From assembly GCF_900183575.1 (NCBI RefSeq), contig NZ_FXUZ01000001.1, forward strand, positions 248,001 through 312,000: DNA of 64,000 bases, written 5' to 3'. Positions within the stretch are counted from its first letter, which is position 1. Each line of letters begins with the position of its first letter. Below are positions 1 through 8,396 of this stretch, piece by piece. Under the pieces are notes generated by a model. It made no database searches and was not told the DNA's origin. It saw nothing but the letters and a program-made list of their open reading frames with translations. Both the position numbers and the translations under genes were made by a program. The stretch comes from Staphylococcus cornubiensis. GTDB lineage: Bacteria; Bacillota; Bacilli; Staphylococcales; Staphylococcaceae.

Positions 1-659
1 ATATGCAACCATTCTCAATCGAGCTTTGTGGTGGGACACATGTGCAAAACACATCAGAAATCGGCTTGTTTAAAATTACAAGTGAGTCAGGTACAGGTGC
101 AGGTGTGCGTCGTATCGAAGCCGTTACAGGTCAAAATGCATTCCTTTATTTAGAACATTATTTAGATCAATTCAATGCAATTAAGCAACAAGTGAAGGCA
201 AAATCAGATGCGCAAGTGATTGAAAAAGTCGAGCAACTTCAACATAATGAAAAAGCTTTGAAACAAACGATTGAAGATAAAAACAAAGCATTAAATGAAT
301 TGAAAATGGGCAATATTAAAGATCAAGTTGAAATGATCAACGACTTGCCAGTGCTTATTACAGAAGTTGAAGTGGATAATGCAAAAGCAATGCGTACAAC
401 GATGGATGACTTTAAATCTAAATTACAAGATAGTATCATTGTGTTAGCGAGTGATGTAGATGGCAAAGTATCATTAATCGCTAGCGTACCGAAAGCATTA
501 ACTGACCGCGTGAAAGCTGGAGACATTATTAAAAATATGGCACCTGTAGTCGGCGGGAAAGGTGGCGGCCGTCCAGACATGGCACAAGGTGGCGGTACTG
601 AACCTAGCAAGATAACAGAAGCATTACAATTTATTAAAAACTATATTAAATCGTTATAA
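1..659 (+). CDS. alaS: Alanine--tRNA ligase, C-terminal part (5' end outside window)
   Basis: This is the last ~219 codons of alanyl-tRNA synthetase; the gene starts upstream of the window and the frame is open from base 3. The fragment begins in the editing domain: CGGTHV near fragment residues 9-14 supplies a zinc-binding Cys and His of the Ala-tRNA proofreading site. A coiled-coil linker (about residues 50-110) follows, then the DHHA1 (C-Ala) domain with a glycine-rich segment containing [15 protein letters not shown]. The enzyme charges tRNA-Ala in the cytosol and clears Ser/Gly mischarging. ireB follows after 63 bases with no visible terminator. Identity is certain; the N-terminal catalytic domain cannot be examined here. 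Confidence 0.97.
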   Translation, partial: MQPFSIELCGGTHVQNTSEIGLFKITSESGTGAGVRRIEAVTGQNAFLYLEHYLDQFNAIKQQVKAKSDAQVIEKVEQLQHNEKALKQTIEDKNKALNELKMGNIKDQVEMINDLPVLITEVEVDNAKAMRTTMDDFKSKLQDSIIVLASDVDGKVSLIASVPKALTDRVKAGDIIKNMAPVVGGKGGGRPDMAQGGGTEPSKITEALQFIKNYIKSL

Positions 660-722
660 TGAGTGTTGAATTCATGTAAAATAGAAGTTGTAATCTCATT
701 ATGGTTTAAGGAGTGTTGGACT

Positions 723-995
723 ATGGCTAATTTTGATAAAACAATGAAATTCAACTATGATGAACTTCCAAAAGACAACGTCGAAACAGTTTTAAACAAC
801 GTCTACAAAACGCTAGAAGAACGCGGGTACAATGCTGTCAATCAGATCGTTGGTTATTTACTTTCAGGTGATCCTGCATATATTCCACGTCATAACGAAG
901 CACGTAATCAAATCAGACACATCGATCGAGATGATATTATGGAAGAGCTTGTGTCATACTATTTAAAAAATCATAGTAAGGACGATCATGCTTAA
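723..995 (+). CDS. ireB: IreB family regulatory phosphoprotein (UPF0297)
   Basis: A 90-residue protein of the IreB/YrzL family, in the conserved alaS-ireB-ruvX-DUF1292 neighbourhood. In Enterococcus IreB is a small substrate of the Ser/Thr kinase IreK and influences cephalosporin tolerance; the Thr near the N-terminus ([10 protein letters not shown]7) matches the region phosphorylated there. I chose the ATG at 723 over an upstream in-frame start because GGAG lies about 10 bases before it and family members begin with this sequence. The 3' end overlaps ruvX by 8 bases, so the two are translationally coupled. A role in staphylococcal kinase signalling is inferred from the family. Confidence 0.9.
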   Translation: MANFDKTMKFNYDELPKDNVETVLNNVYKTLEERGYNAVNQIVGYLLSGDPAYIPRHNEARNQIRHIDRDDIMEELVSYYLKNHSKDDHA

Positions 996-1416
996 ACATA
1001 AAATTATCGGTTTAGATGTTGGAAGCCGTACTGTTGGCGTTGCGATTAGTGATTTGATGGGTTGGACGGCACAAGGTTTAGATACACTCCAAATTAACGA
1101 AGAAGAAAATGAGCTCGGAATTGACGCCTTAATTGACATTATACAAAAAGAAAATGTGGGTACTGTCGTCATTGGTTTACCTAAAAACATGAACAATTCT
1201 ATTGGCTTTCGTGGTGAAGCTTCGTTAAAATATAAAGACGTACTTGCAGAGCGAATGCCAAATTTAGAAATTGTGATGTGGGATGAGCGTTTAAGTACAA
1301 TGGCTGCAGAACGTTCACTGTTAGAAGCTGATGTATCAAGAGCTAAGAGAAAGAAAGTCATTGATAAAATGGCTGCGGTATTCATTTTACAAGGCTATTT
1401 AGATGGTCTGAATTAA
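988..1416 (+). CDS. ruvX: Holliday junction resolvase-like / pre-16S rRNA nuclease RuvX (YqgF)
   Basis: 142 residues, the usual length of YqgF/RuvX proteins with an RNase H-like fold. Visible motifs are [15 protein letters not shown] near the N-terminus (first catalytic Asp), VIGLPKNMN in the middle and [13 protein letters not shown] (second acidic site) followed by a basic segment. Family members process the 5' end of 16S rRNA and were first described as putative Holliday junction resolvases. It overlaps ireB by 8 bases and is followed 13 bases later by the DUF1292 gene with RBS GGAGAG, so the three form one operon. No truncation or odd residue is visible. Confidence 0.92.
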   Translation: MLKHKIIGLDVGSRTVGVAISDLMGWTAQGLDTLQINEEENELGIDALIDIIQKENVGTVVIGLPKNMNNSIGFRGEASLKYKDVLAERMPNLEIVMWDERLSTMAAERSLLEADVSRAKRKKVIDKMAAVFILQGYLDGLN

Positions 1417-1429
1417 GGAGAGAGCAAAT

Positions 1430-1762
1430 ATGACAAACGAAAACCATAATCAAGAAATTGAAATTAAAAATGACGAAACTTTATTAACTTTATTTGATGA
1501 AGAAGGCAACGAAGTCTTATATCGTAAAATGTTAGAATTTTATCATCCTGGTTTTGAAAAAGAATATGTAATTCTTGCAGAAGAAGGCGCACAAGCGGAT
1601 GACGATGATTTAATCGAATTAATTCCTATGATTAATGAGCCGGATGAATCAGGAGAAGGCGGGCGCTTTTTACCTGTTGAAACTGAAGAAGAATGGGATA
1701 TGATTGAAGAAGTTGTCAATACGAATATGGATGATGAAGACGATCACGATCACGAGCATTAA
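1430..1762 (+). CDS. DUF1292 family protein (UPF0473, YrzB-like)
   Basis: A 110-residue, strongly acidic protein of the DUF1292/UPF0473 family with unknown biochemical function. The core [17 protein letters not shown] and the [10 protein letters not shown] segment near the C-terminus are family hallmarks. The tail is very rich in Asp/Glu/His and ends HDHDHEH, which might bind metal; that is speculation. It is the last gene of the ireB-ruvX operon and is followed within 12 bases by a strong intrinsic terminator. Confidence 0.85.
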   Translation: MTNENHNQEIEIKNDETLLTLFDEEGNEVLYRKMLEFYHPGFEKEYVILAEEGAQADDDDLIELIPMINEPDESGEGGRFLPVETEEEWDMIEEVVNTNMDDEDDHDHEH

Positions 1763-1773
1763 TCGCTAATGTG

Positions 1774-1819
1774 AAATAGAGACTGGGATATTAAGTTTTC
1801 CTAGTCTCTATTTCTTTTT
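1774..1819 (+). terminator. Intrinsic terminator of the alaS/ireB-ruvX operon
   Basis: The stem AATAGAGACT-GGGA pairs with TTCC-TAGTCTCTATT around a TATTAAGT loop and is followed by TTTCTTTTT. The GAGACTGGGA...AGTCTC sequence recurs at other terminators in this window, notably 60662. Confidence 0.85.
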
Positions 1820-1864
1820 GCTATCGTTCTTTATACATTTTGGAGTATTTTCATCATTATTGCT

Positions 1865-2117
1865 TATTATAATATTTGTAGTTTTATAGATATACATCAT
1901 GTAATGACTTACATAGTGGAGAAAGGGCGCGCATCGACATCGCTATGTAAGTCATTATTTTAAATCATCAAATTTCATGAAATGTTTCACTAAAATGACT
2001 TTTGATGCTTATCACTCAAGCAATTATGTGATAAAATATATAGAAGTCATTTTAAAGTGCTATCAATCGACGGAGTTTTAAGATAAACTCCGCGATGCGT
2101 ATACAGACATCAAAGTT
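1865..2117 (+). ncRNA. Candidate structured leader RNA upstream of trmR
   Basis: This spacer is packed with inverted repeats. A TATAAT-like -10 lies at 1868-1873. A perfect 15-bp arm pair follows (1902-1916 with 1943-1957), then a second hairpin with 11-bp outer arms (1991-2001 with 2044-2054) and 7-bp inner arms TTATCAC/GTGATAA (2009-2015 with 2028-2034), then CGGAGTTT/AAACTCCG (2071-2078 with 2085-2092). The first two hairpins share AATGACTT/AAGTCATT, so they can also pair with each other: 1949-1962 pairs with 1991-2001 with one bulged A. A terminator follows at 2118. The arrangement looks like a riboswitch or attenuator, but I recognise no known class. Function is inferred only. Confidence 0.45.
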
Positions 2118-2147
2118 AAATCAGTCCAAATTGGCTGGTTTATTTTT
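2118..2147 (+). terminator. Putative attenuator/terminator just before trmR
   Basis: AAATCAG-CCA pairs with TGG-CTGGTTT (one bulge, one G-U pair) and is followed by TATTTTTT. It lies 37 bases before the trmR start codon and downstream of the hairpins at 1902-2092. It would either end a short leader transcript or control read-through into trmR. Confidence 0.6.
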
Positions 2148-2184
2148 TGATGATTTTTAGAAAATAAAAAGGAAGTCAACATAA

Positions 2185-2829
2185 ATGGAAGATAAAAATC
2201 AATCATATCTCTTAAGTTTGAAACAATATGACAAAGATATTGACCAATTGCGTGTCTATGCTGAAACACATCAAGTCCCAATTGTTGATCAACTGTCTTT
2301 AGACCTCATTCAACAAATTATTCGTCTTCATCAGCCGAAAGACATTCTTGAGATTGGCAGTGCGATTGGTTATAGTGCGATGCAGTTTGCCTCAGTGGAT
2401 AAAGAAATTAAAGTGACGACAATTGAACGCAATGAAGAGATGATTCAACAAGCGAAAATGAACATCCGTCAATATGGTTTTGCGGATCAAATTCGTTTAA
2501 TTGAAGCCGATGCGACAGAAGCATTTGAAAAGGTGAACGACCGAATTTATGATATGATTTTTATCGATGCTGCGAAAGCACAATCACAACGCTTTTTTGA
2601 GCTTTATAGTCCGTTATTACGCGAAAAAGGTGTTATGATTACAGATAACATTTTATACCATGGTTTCGTTGCTGACATCGATGTCGTAAGAAGTCGGAAC
2701 GTCAAACAAATGGTGAAAAAAGTACAAAGATACAATCATTGGCTAAGTCAACAACAGGATTTCACAACGAATTTTATTCATATGGATGATGGACTAGCGA
2801 TATCAATAAAGGAGAGTAAACATGACTGA
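2185..2829 (+). CDS. trmR: tRNA 5-hydroxyuridine methyltransferase (TrmR/YrrM family)
   Basis: 214 residues, class I SAM-dependent O-methyltransferase. Motif I is EIGSAIGYSA (residues 56-65), the acidic FIDAAKAQ lies at 127-133 and TDNILYHG at 153-160; Asp128, Lys131, Asp154 and Asn155 correspond to the metal and catalytic positions of the catechol-O-methyltransferase-like subfamily. In Bacillus subtilis TrmR methylates 5-hydroxyuridine at wobble position 34 of tRNAs to 5-methoxyuridine. The assignment is supported by the two U32-family genes that follow, whose homologues make the hydroxyuridine. RBS AAGGAAG precedes the ATG; the 3' end overlaps trhP1 by 8 bases. Confidence 0.88.
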   Translation: MEDKNQSYLLSLKQYDKDIDQLRVYAETHQVPIVDQLSLDLIQQIIRLHQPKDILEIGSAIGYSAMQFASVDKEIKVTTIERNEEMIQQAKMNIRQYGFADQIRLIEADATEAFEKVNDRIYDMIFIDAAKAQSQRFFELYSPLLREKGVMITDNILYHGFVADIDVVRSRNVKQMVKKVQRYNHWLSQQQDFTTNFIHMDDGLAISIKESKHD

Positions 2830-3751
2830 GTTATTAGTGACACCGAAATCTTTAAGTCACATCGAAACCTTAATTGACAAAGGTGCAGATGCATTTGTAA
2901 TCGGTGAAGAAAAGTTTGGCTTGCGGTTGGCCGGGGAATTCAATCGAGAAGAGATGAAAAAAGCCGTTGAAATCATTCATAACGCTGGTAAAAAGGCATA
3001 CGCTGCTGTGAACGGTATATTCCATAACTATCACATCCCAGCACTAGAAGATTATATTGCCTTTTTACATGAAATTAGAGTGGATCGCATTATTTTCGGC
3101 GATCCTGCAGTTGTGATGATCGTTAAGCAACAAGAAAATCCTATTCCGTTAAACTGGAATGCTGAAACGCTTGTTACGAACCACTTCCAATGTAACTATT
3201 GGGGAAGACGTGGTGCAAAAAGAGCAGTACTTGCGCGTGAATTAAGTTTAGAAGAAATATTGAATATTAAAGCGAATAGCGATGTTGAGATAGAAGTGCA
3301 AGTCCACGGTATGACATGTATGTTCCAATCGAAACGTATGCTTTTAGGTAACTATTATACATTCCAAGATCGTCAAATGAAAATTCAACGTAATGATGCG
3401 GCATCAGAGAGTCAGTTGTTACTTTACGATGAAGAACGTGATAATAAATATCCCGTTTTTGAAGATTATAATGGCACGCATATTATGTCACCGAACGATA
3501 TTTGTTTAATTGAAGAGTTAGAACCATTGTTTGAAGCTGGCGTGGATAGTTTGAAAATTGATGGGGTACTCCAAACAGAAGAATATATTAACGTAGCGAC
3601 AGCGCAATATCGTGAAGCGATTGATTTATACGAAGAAGATCCAGAAGCTTATGAGGATGAAAAATTTATGCTTGTAGACCCAATTGAAGCAATACAACCA
3701 GAGCATCGTCCGTTTGATGAAGGATTCTATTACAAGCAAACAGTATATTAA
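2822..3751 (+). CDS. trhP1: U32-family tRNA uridine hydroxylation protein TrhP1 (YrrN-like)
   Basis: 309 residues, shorter U32-family paralogue. The family was once annotated as collagenase-like peptidase, but B. subtilis YrrN/YrrO (TrhP1/TrhP2) are needed for prephenate-dependent 5-hydroxylation of wobble uridine in tRNA. The N-terminal TIM-barrel half is clear (GADAFVIGEEKFGLR). The signature region reads EVQVHGMTCMFQSKR and keeps only one of the two Cys found in the full U32 motif of the next gene, consistent with a partner rather than a duplicate. It overlaps trmR and is followed 18 bases later by trhP2 with RBS AGGAGAG. Confidence 0.88.
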   Translation: MTELLVTPKSLSHIETLIDKGADAFVIGEEKFGLRLAGEFNREEMKKAVEIIHNAGKKAYAAVNGIFHNYHIPALEDYIAFLHEIRVDRIIFGDPAVVMIVKQQENPIPLNWNAETLVTNHFQCNYWGRRGAKRAVLARELSLEEILNIKANSDVEIEVQVHGMTCMFQSKRMLLGNYYTFQDRQMKIQRNDAASESQLLLYDEERDNKYPVFEDYNGTHIMSPNDICLIEELEPLFEAGVDSLKIDGVLQTEEYINVATAQYREAIDLYEEDPEAYEDEKFMLVDPIEAIQPEHRPFDEGFYYKQTVY

Positions 3752-3769
3752 AGATAGGAGAGAGTATGA

Positions 3770-5035
3770 ATGAAGGTACTTGAAGAAGTTAAGCCAGCAA
3801 CAAAAGCGAAAATGAAAAAGCCTGAATTACTCGCGCCTGCTGGTAACTTAGAAAAATTAAAAATCGCAGTTCATTACGGTGCTGATGCTGTATTCATCGG
3901 GGGTCAAGAGTACGGTTTACGTTCAAATGCAGACAACTTTACAATGGACGAAATTCGTGAAGGTGTGGAATTTGCCAATCGTTACGGTGCTAAAATCTAT
4001 ATCACAACGAATATTATTGCCCATGATGAAAATATGGAAGGGCTTGACGACTATTTACAACAATTAGAAGCAACTGGTGCAACAGGAATTATTGTTGCAG
4101 ATCCATTGATTATTGAAACGTGTAAACGTGTCGCTCCAAAGCTTGAAATTCATTTATCTACACAACAATCACTAAGTAACTATAAAGCGGTCGAATATTG
4201 GAAAGAAGAAGGCTTAGACCGTGTCGTGCTTGCGCGTGAAACAGGTGCGATGGAAATGCAAGAAATCAAGGATAAAGTGGATATTGAAATTGAAGCTTTC
4301 ATTCACGGCGCAATGTGTATCGCATACTCTGGTCGTTGTACACTGAGTAACCATATGACGGCACGTGATTCTAACCGTGGAGGGTGTTGTCAAAGTTGTC
4401 GTTGGGATTATGATTTATTGACAGTAGATGAAGACGGCGAATTGGATGTGTATTATGAAGATGGCAATGCCGTTCCATTTGCGATGAGTCCGCGTGATTT
4501 GAAATTGATTGAATCGATTCCGAACATGATGGATTTAGGTATTGACTCACTTAAAATCGAAGGTAGAATGAAATCTATTCACTATATTGCAACAGTGGTA
4601 TCTGTCTATCGTAAAGTGATTGATGCTTATGCTGAAGACCCAGAAAACTTTAAAATTAAACCGGAATGGCTCTTTGAATTAGATAAATGTGCAAACCGTG
4701 ATACGGCACCTGCATTTTTCAAAGGGACACCAGGTTATGAAGAACAAATGTTTGGAAATGAATCGAGTAAAAAAGCGCCGTTTGACTTTATCGGTCTTGT
4801 GTTAGACTATGATAGTGAGACTCAAATGGCGACAATCCAACAAAGAAATCACTTTAAACCAGGCCAAGAAGTTGAGTTTTTCGGACCTGAAATTGAAACC
4901 TTTAAACAAGTCGTCGATAAGATTTATGATGAAGAAGGAAATGAACTTGATGCCGCACGACACCCATTACAAATCGTGCAAATCAAAGTTGACCAGCCTA
5001 TTTATCCAAACAACATGATGAGAAAGGAAGTTTAA
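3770..5035 (+). CDS. trhP2: U32-family tRNA uridine hydroxylase TrhP2 (YrrO-like)
   Basis: 421 residues. The full U32 signature is present at residues 175-193 (EAFIHGAMCIAYSGRCTLS), with Cys183, Cys190, the cluster Cys206/207/210 and a later Cys in LDKCANRDT; these match the Cys set proposed to hold an Fe-S cluster in TrhP. With TrhP1 it should install 5-hydroxyuridine at U34 of tRNAs using prephenate-derived chemistry, which TrmR then methylates. The TIM-barrel part opens with PELLAPAGNLEKL and the C-terminal domain carries the DYDSETQMA beta-rich segment. udk starts 3 bases after the stop. Confidence 0.9.
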   Translation: MKVLEEVKPATKAKMKKPELLAPAGNLEKLKIAVHYGADAVFIGGQEYGLRSNADNFTMDEIREGVEFANRYGAKIYITTNIIAHDENMEGLDDYLQQLEATGATGIIVADPLIIETCKRVAPKLEIHLSTQQSLSNYKAVEYWKEEGLDRVVLARETGAMEMQEIKDKVDIEIEAFIHGAMCIAYSGRCTLSNHMTARDSNRGGCCQSCRWDYDLLTVDEDGELDVYYEDGNAVPFAMSPRDLKLIESIPNMMDLGIDSLKIEGRMKSIHYIATVVSVYRKVIDAYAEDPENFKIKPEWLFELDKCANRDTAPAFFKGTPGYEEQMFGNESSKKAPFDFIGLVLDYDSETQMATIQQRNHFKPGQEVEFFGPEIETFKQVVDKIYDEEGNELDAARHPLQIVQIKVDQPIYPNNMMRKEV

Positions 5036-5038
5036 AGA

Positions 5039-5662
5039 ATGGCAACAACGATCATTGGTATTGCTGGAGGCTCTGGTTCGGGTAAGACATCTGTGACGAA
5101 TAAAATTATGAATAATTTAGAAGGCCACAGTGTCGCACTTATTGAACAAGACTATTATTACAAAGACCAATCACATCTTACATTTGAACAACGTCTGAAA
5201 ACAAATTACGATCATCCTTTTGCGTTTGATAATGATTTGTTAATTCAAAATCTTAAATCATTACAGTCAGGTCAAAGTGTAGAAGTTCCAACTTATGACT
5301 ACACAAATCATACACGTAGCGATAAAACGATTGCATTTCAACCTAAAGATGTTATTATCGTAGAAGGTATATTTGCGCTCGAAAATGAAGAATTGCGCAA
5401 TATGATGGATGTAAAAATTTACGTAGACACTGATGCAGATTTAAGAATTTTGCGCCGTCTTGTGAGAGACACCAAAGAGCGTGGTCGTACAATGGAGTCT
5501 GTCATTGATCAGTATCTAACTGTTGTGAGACCAATGCATAACCAATTTATTGAACCGACTAAAAAATTTGCGGACATTATTATTCCTGAAGGCGGTTCAA
5601 ACAAAGTTGCTATTGATATCATGACAACTAAGATTCAAGCACTTGTACGTAAAAAAGATTAA
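5039..5662 (+). CDS. udk: Uridine kinase
   Basis: 207 residues, the standard length. The P-loop [12 protein letters not shown] is at residues 7-18 and the substrate-binding EQDYYYKDQ segment at about 36-44. VEGIFAL and the lid region with [12 protein letters not shown] are all present. It phosphorylates uridine and cytidine to the monophosphates in pyrimidine salvage. It sits 3 bases behind trhP2 with RBS AGAAAGGAAG inside the end of that gene, so it belongs to the trmR operon. No terminator is visible before greA, which starts 27 bases after its stop. Confidence 0.95.
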   Translation: MATTIIGIAGGSGSGKTSVTNKIMNNLEGHSVALIEQDYYYKDQSHLTFEQRLKTNYDHPFAFDNDLLIQNLKSLQSGQSVEVPTYDYTNHTRSDKTIAFQPKDVIIVEGIFALENEELRNMMDVKIYVDTDADLRILRRLVRDTKERGRTMESVIDQYLTVVRPMHNQFIEPTKKFADIIIPEGGSNKVAIDIMTTKIQALVRKKD

Positions 5663-5688
5663 ATCATAGTTAAAGGAAGATGCAAACA

Positions 5689-6165
5689 ATGGAAAACCAA
5701 AAACAATATCCAATGACGCAAGAAGGATACGAAAAACTTGAAAAAGAACTAGAAGAATTAAAAACGGTTAAACGACCAGAAGTAGTTGAAAAAATTAAAG
5801 TTGCACGTAGTTTTGGCGACTTATCAGAGAACTCAGAGTACGATGCAGCGAAAGATGAACAAGGCTTTATCGAGCAAGACATTCAACGTATTGAAACAAT
5901 GTTACGTCATGCTTTAATCATTGAAGATACAGGTGACAATCATGTTGTTCAAATTGGTAAAACAGTTACATTTGTTGAACTTCCTGGTGACGATGAAGAG
6001 TCATATCAAATCGTGGGTTCAGCAGAATCTGATGCGTTTAACGGTAAAATTTCTAACGAATCACCAATGGCACAAGCACTTATTGGTAAACAAGTAGATG
6101 ACGAAGTACGTGTGCCACTACCAAACGGTGGAGAAATGAACGTAAGAATTGTAGATATTCATTAA
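5689..6165 (+). CDS. greA: Transcription elongation factor GreA
   Basis: 158 residues. The N-terminal coiled coil carries the tip acidic residues ([15 protein letters not shown]) that reach the RNA polymerase active site and stimulate cleavage of backtracked RNA; the C-terminal FKBP-like domain ends in [14 protein letters not shown] chose the ATG at 5689 rather than an in-frame ATG at 5680 because AAAGGAAG directly abuts 5680 and is correctly spaced (9 bases) for 5689, and because staphylococcal GreA begins MENQKQYPM. It is the last gene of the udk cluster. No obvious strong terminator follows. Confidence 0.95.
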   Translation: MENQKQYPMTQEGYEKLEKELEELKTVKRPEVVEKIKVARSFGDLSENSEYDAAKDEQGFIEQDIQRIETMLRHALIIEDTGDNHVVQIGKTVTFVELPGDDEESYQIVGSAESDAFNGKISNESPMAQALIGKQVDDEVRVPLPNGGEMNVRIVDIH

Positions 6166-6264
6166 AAAAATAATTGCGACAAGGATAGGGAACACTGTTA
6201 ATTATCTTAATGGTTGTATTTTGCTAAACTTGTCTGCTCATTATAAATCATACATTTTTATCAT

Positions 6265-6434
6265 TGCCATTATGGATTTGCTTTCTTAGGGGTTGTCCTT
6301 TCAACGACCAACACTTTTATTAGACATTTTTTGAAGTGATGATGGTTGCACTGATTCGACATGACCCCGCAGGAATCTTATTCATATTGGCAATTTTAGT
6401 TTTAAGATGGATAAAGTATGAACTTGTGTTTTGA
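6265..6434 (+). pseudogene. Possible remnant of a small membrane-protein gene
   Basis: The 481-base gap between greA and pxpB contains two short reading frames that look like pieces of one membrane protein after a frameshift. The frame from 6265 reads HYGFAFLGVVLSTTNTFI and stops at 6337. The frame from 6336 continues with VMMVALIRHDPAGILFIL, then a hydrophobic stretch ending in RWIKYELVF at 6434. No start codon with an RBS precedes them, and another hydrophobic piece (SAHYKSYIFIIAIM) lies just upstream in a third frame. The reading is an inference from composition; the parent gene is not recognised. Confidence 0.3.
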
Positions 6435-6581
6435 AAATGAAAAATTCCAATGTTATTCTGCCATGCTGAACTGAAATGTATTCATCATTTTAACATCATC
6501 AATCTACATAGAAGCATTTGATATGTCCCATTTCCTTTTTTGAATTCCGAGCATAAGTCTATTATTTCAATCAATACTTAA

Positions 6582-6610
6582 TTGTCACTGATAATCTATA
6601 ATGATAAAAT
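6582..6610 (+). promoter_or_regulatory. Promoter of the pxp operon
   Basis: A -35 TTGTCA (6582-6587) and a -10 TAAAAT (6605-6610) are separated by exactly 17 bases, about 36 bases before the pxpB start. The RBS AAAGGGGG follows. Confidence 0.55.
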
Positions 6611-6646
6611 ATATATTTGTAAGGGCTTTCTGAAAGGGGGATACGC

Positions 6647-7381
6647 ATGCATTTTCGTCAAATTAGTGAGCAATCTTTTATGATTTACTTCAAAGCGCAA
6701 ATTAGCGAATCGGTATATGAACATGTCAACGCTGTAGTCGCCCATCTACATCAGATAAATCATCCACATGTAGTAGAAATCGTGCCATCATATCGCGCTG
6801 TTATGGTTTATTTCGATGGGATTCAAATTAATTTCGACACGTTAATCGAAGCGTTGCAACTGGATGCGTTTGATTATGAACAAAGCCAGGCATACACTCG
6901 AGGTACGAAAATCGTTAATATTCCAGTATTGTACGGCGGTAAATGGGGGCCAGATATTGGTATTGTTGCTGAACACAATCATTTAACTATTGAAGAAGTC
7001 ATTCAATATCATACTGAAAAATATTATCTCGTTTACATGATTGGCTTTATGCCTGGTTTTCCATTTTTAGGCGGCTTGAGCCCTCGATTACATACACCGA
7101 GAAAAGAAGAGCCTCGAATTAAAATTGATGCAGGTTCAGTGGGGATTGCGAATAATCAAACAGGACTATATCCGTCAGATTCACCTGGAGGATGGCAAAT
7201 TATCGGGCGTACACCGATTGATGTTTTTAATCCAAAACGTGAGCCTAAAATTTTATACCAACCAGGCGATAAAATTAAGTTTTATTCGATTAATGAAGAG
7301 GAATTTTTACATATTCAAAAGTATGTGCATAAAAACCAATTAGATTATGATGAATGGGTGATGATAGAAGATGTCCATTAA
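6647..7381 (+). CDS. pxpB: 5-oxoprolinase subunit PxpB (KipI-like)
   Basis: 244 residues, cyclophilin-like carboxyltransferase subdomain 1 family. The family signature MIGFMPGFPFLGGL is at residues 131-144 and SVGIANNQTGLYPSDSPGGW at 164-183. In the prokaryotic ATP-dependent 5-oxoprolinase PxpABC it works with PxpC and PxpA to open 5-oxoproline to glutamate. The old name KipI (inhibitor of sporulation kinase A) comes from B. subtilis and is unlikely to apply in a non-sporulating Staphylococcus. It overlaps pxpC by 11 bases. Confidence 0.88.
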   Translation: MHFRQISEQSFMIYFKAQISESVYEHVNAVVAHLHQINHPHVVEIVPSYRAVMVYFDGIQINFDTLIEALQLDAFDYEQSQAYTRGTKIVNIPVLYGGKWGPDIGIVAEHNHLTIEEVIQYHTEKYYLVYMIGFMPGFPFLGGLSPRLHTPRKEEPRIKIDAGSVGIANNQTGLYPSDSPGGWQIIGRTPIDVFNPKREPKILYQPGDKIKFYSINEEEFLHIQKYVHKNQLDYDEWVMIEDVH

Positions 7382-8396
7382 AATTATGAAACCTGGATTA
7401 TTTACGACAGTTCAAGATATGGGACGTATAGGTTATCAGTTTGAAGGATATTCTCCTGCTGGTGTAATGGATTGCCCAAGTTATGAAATATTAAACACGC
7501 TATTAGAAACAAAGGGTCAACCTGCATTAGAGTTTACGATGATTGGACCACAAATTAAATTTTTAGGGCAGAATTTATTTGCTATTACTGGGGCACAGTT
7601 TTCAGCAACATTAAATGGTGAACCGATACCACATCAAACTGTTATCAAAGCAGAAAAACATGATGTTTTAGATATCGGTCCTGTCATTCATGGGATGCGG
7701 GGTTACATTGGTTTTGCTGAACCTTTAGATATTCCACTTGTTGAAGGCAGTTATTCGACACATACACGTACTGGTATCGGTGGTTTCAAAGGACGTGCGT
7801 TAAAAGCGAATGATATTATTCCAACACAACCTTCATATATAGACAATCGTTTAATTGGTCGCTCAAGTGATTTTTCAAGTTTTACGAAGGCTCGCCATTT
7901 ACCAATAGGATTGATGGATGGACCACAACTAGAATCTTTCACACGTCGGACAATTAAAGAACTGGAACACCTTGAATTTACCATTTCAGAAAATTCTGAC
8001 CGAATGGGTTACCGTCTCAAAGGGGCATCGATTCAACCATTTGCAGATGCTGATATCATCTCAGAGCCTGTTGCATTAGGAAGTGTGCAAGTACCTAAGG
8101 ATGGCAATCCTATTATTTTACTCAATGACCGCCAAACTGTAGGAGGCTATACTAAAATCGGTACCGTGATTGATTGTGATATTGTTGACATTGTGCAAAA
8201 ACAGCCGGGAGACAAGCTGACATTTGAGTGGATTACATTTAATGAAGCGAATGAAATTTTATCACGTAAAAACAGAAAGCTAGAAGAGGCGAAAGCTCAA
8301 ATTCGTCAACAACCACAACGCTTTCTGAAGTACATTAGACCTACGCAACAAAAAATCAAAACGGTTTTAAAAGGAGACAGTTTACCATGGACTTAA
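7371..8396 (+). CDS. pxpC: 5-oxoprolinase subunit PxpC (biotin-dependent carboxyltransferase family)
   Basis: 341 residues, homologous to the carboxyltransferase subdomain of urea amidolyase and to B. subtilis KipA. It begins with KPGLFTTVQDMGRIGYQFEG and carries SPAGVMDCPSYEILNTLL and GGYTKIGTVIDCD, the conserved family segments. With PxpB and PxpA it should form the 5-oxoprolinase complex. It overlaps both neighbours (11 bases with pxpB, 10 bases with the biotin carrier gene), which indicates strict translational coupling and joint assembly. Confidence 0.87.
   Translation: MSIKIMKPGLFTTVQDMGRIGYQFEGYSPAGVMDCPSYEILNTLLETKGQPALEFTMIGPQIKFLGQNLFAITGAQFSATLNGEPIPHQTVIKAEKHDVLDIGPVIHGMRGYIGFAEPLDIPLVEGSYSTHTRTGIGGFKGRALKANDIIPTQPSYIDNRLIGRSSDFSSFTKARHLPIGLMDGPQLESFTRRTIKELEHLEFTISENSDRMGYRLKGASIQPFADADIISEPVALGSVQVPKDGNPIILLNDRQTVGGYTKIGTVIDCDIVDIVQKQPGDKLTFEWITFNEANEILSRKNRKLEEAKAQIRQQPQRFLKYIRPTQQKIKTVLKGDSLPWT

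Noticed and set aside
963-1385. 140-residue open frame antisense to ruvX
   Set aside because: It lies wholly opposite a well-supported gene, has no RBS, and its composition (Ser/Ile/Thr-rich) is that of a reverse-frame shadow.
2822-5035. Collagenase-like U32 peptidase annotation for the two U32 genes
   Set aside because: The trmR linkage and Bacillus TrhP1/TrhP2 homology support tRNA hydroxylation instead.
6647-8396. KipI/KipA annotation (sporulation kinase inhibitor pair)
   Set aside because: Staphylococci do not sporulate, and the neighbouring pxpA and biotin genes point to 5-oxoproline metabolism.
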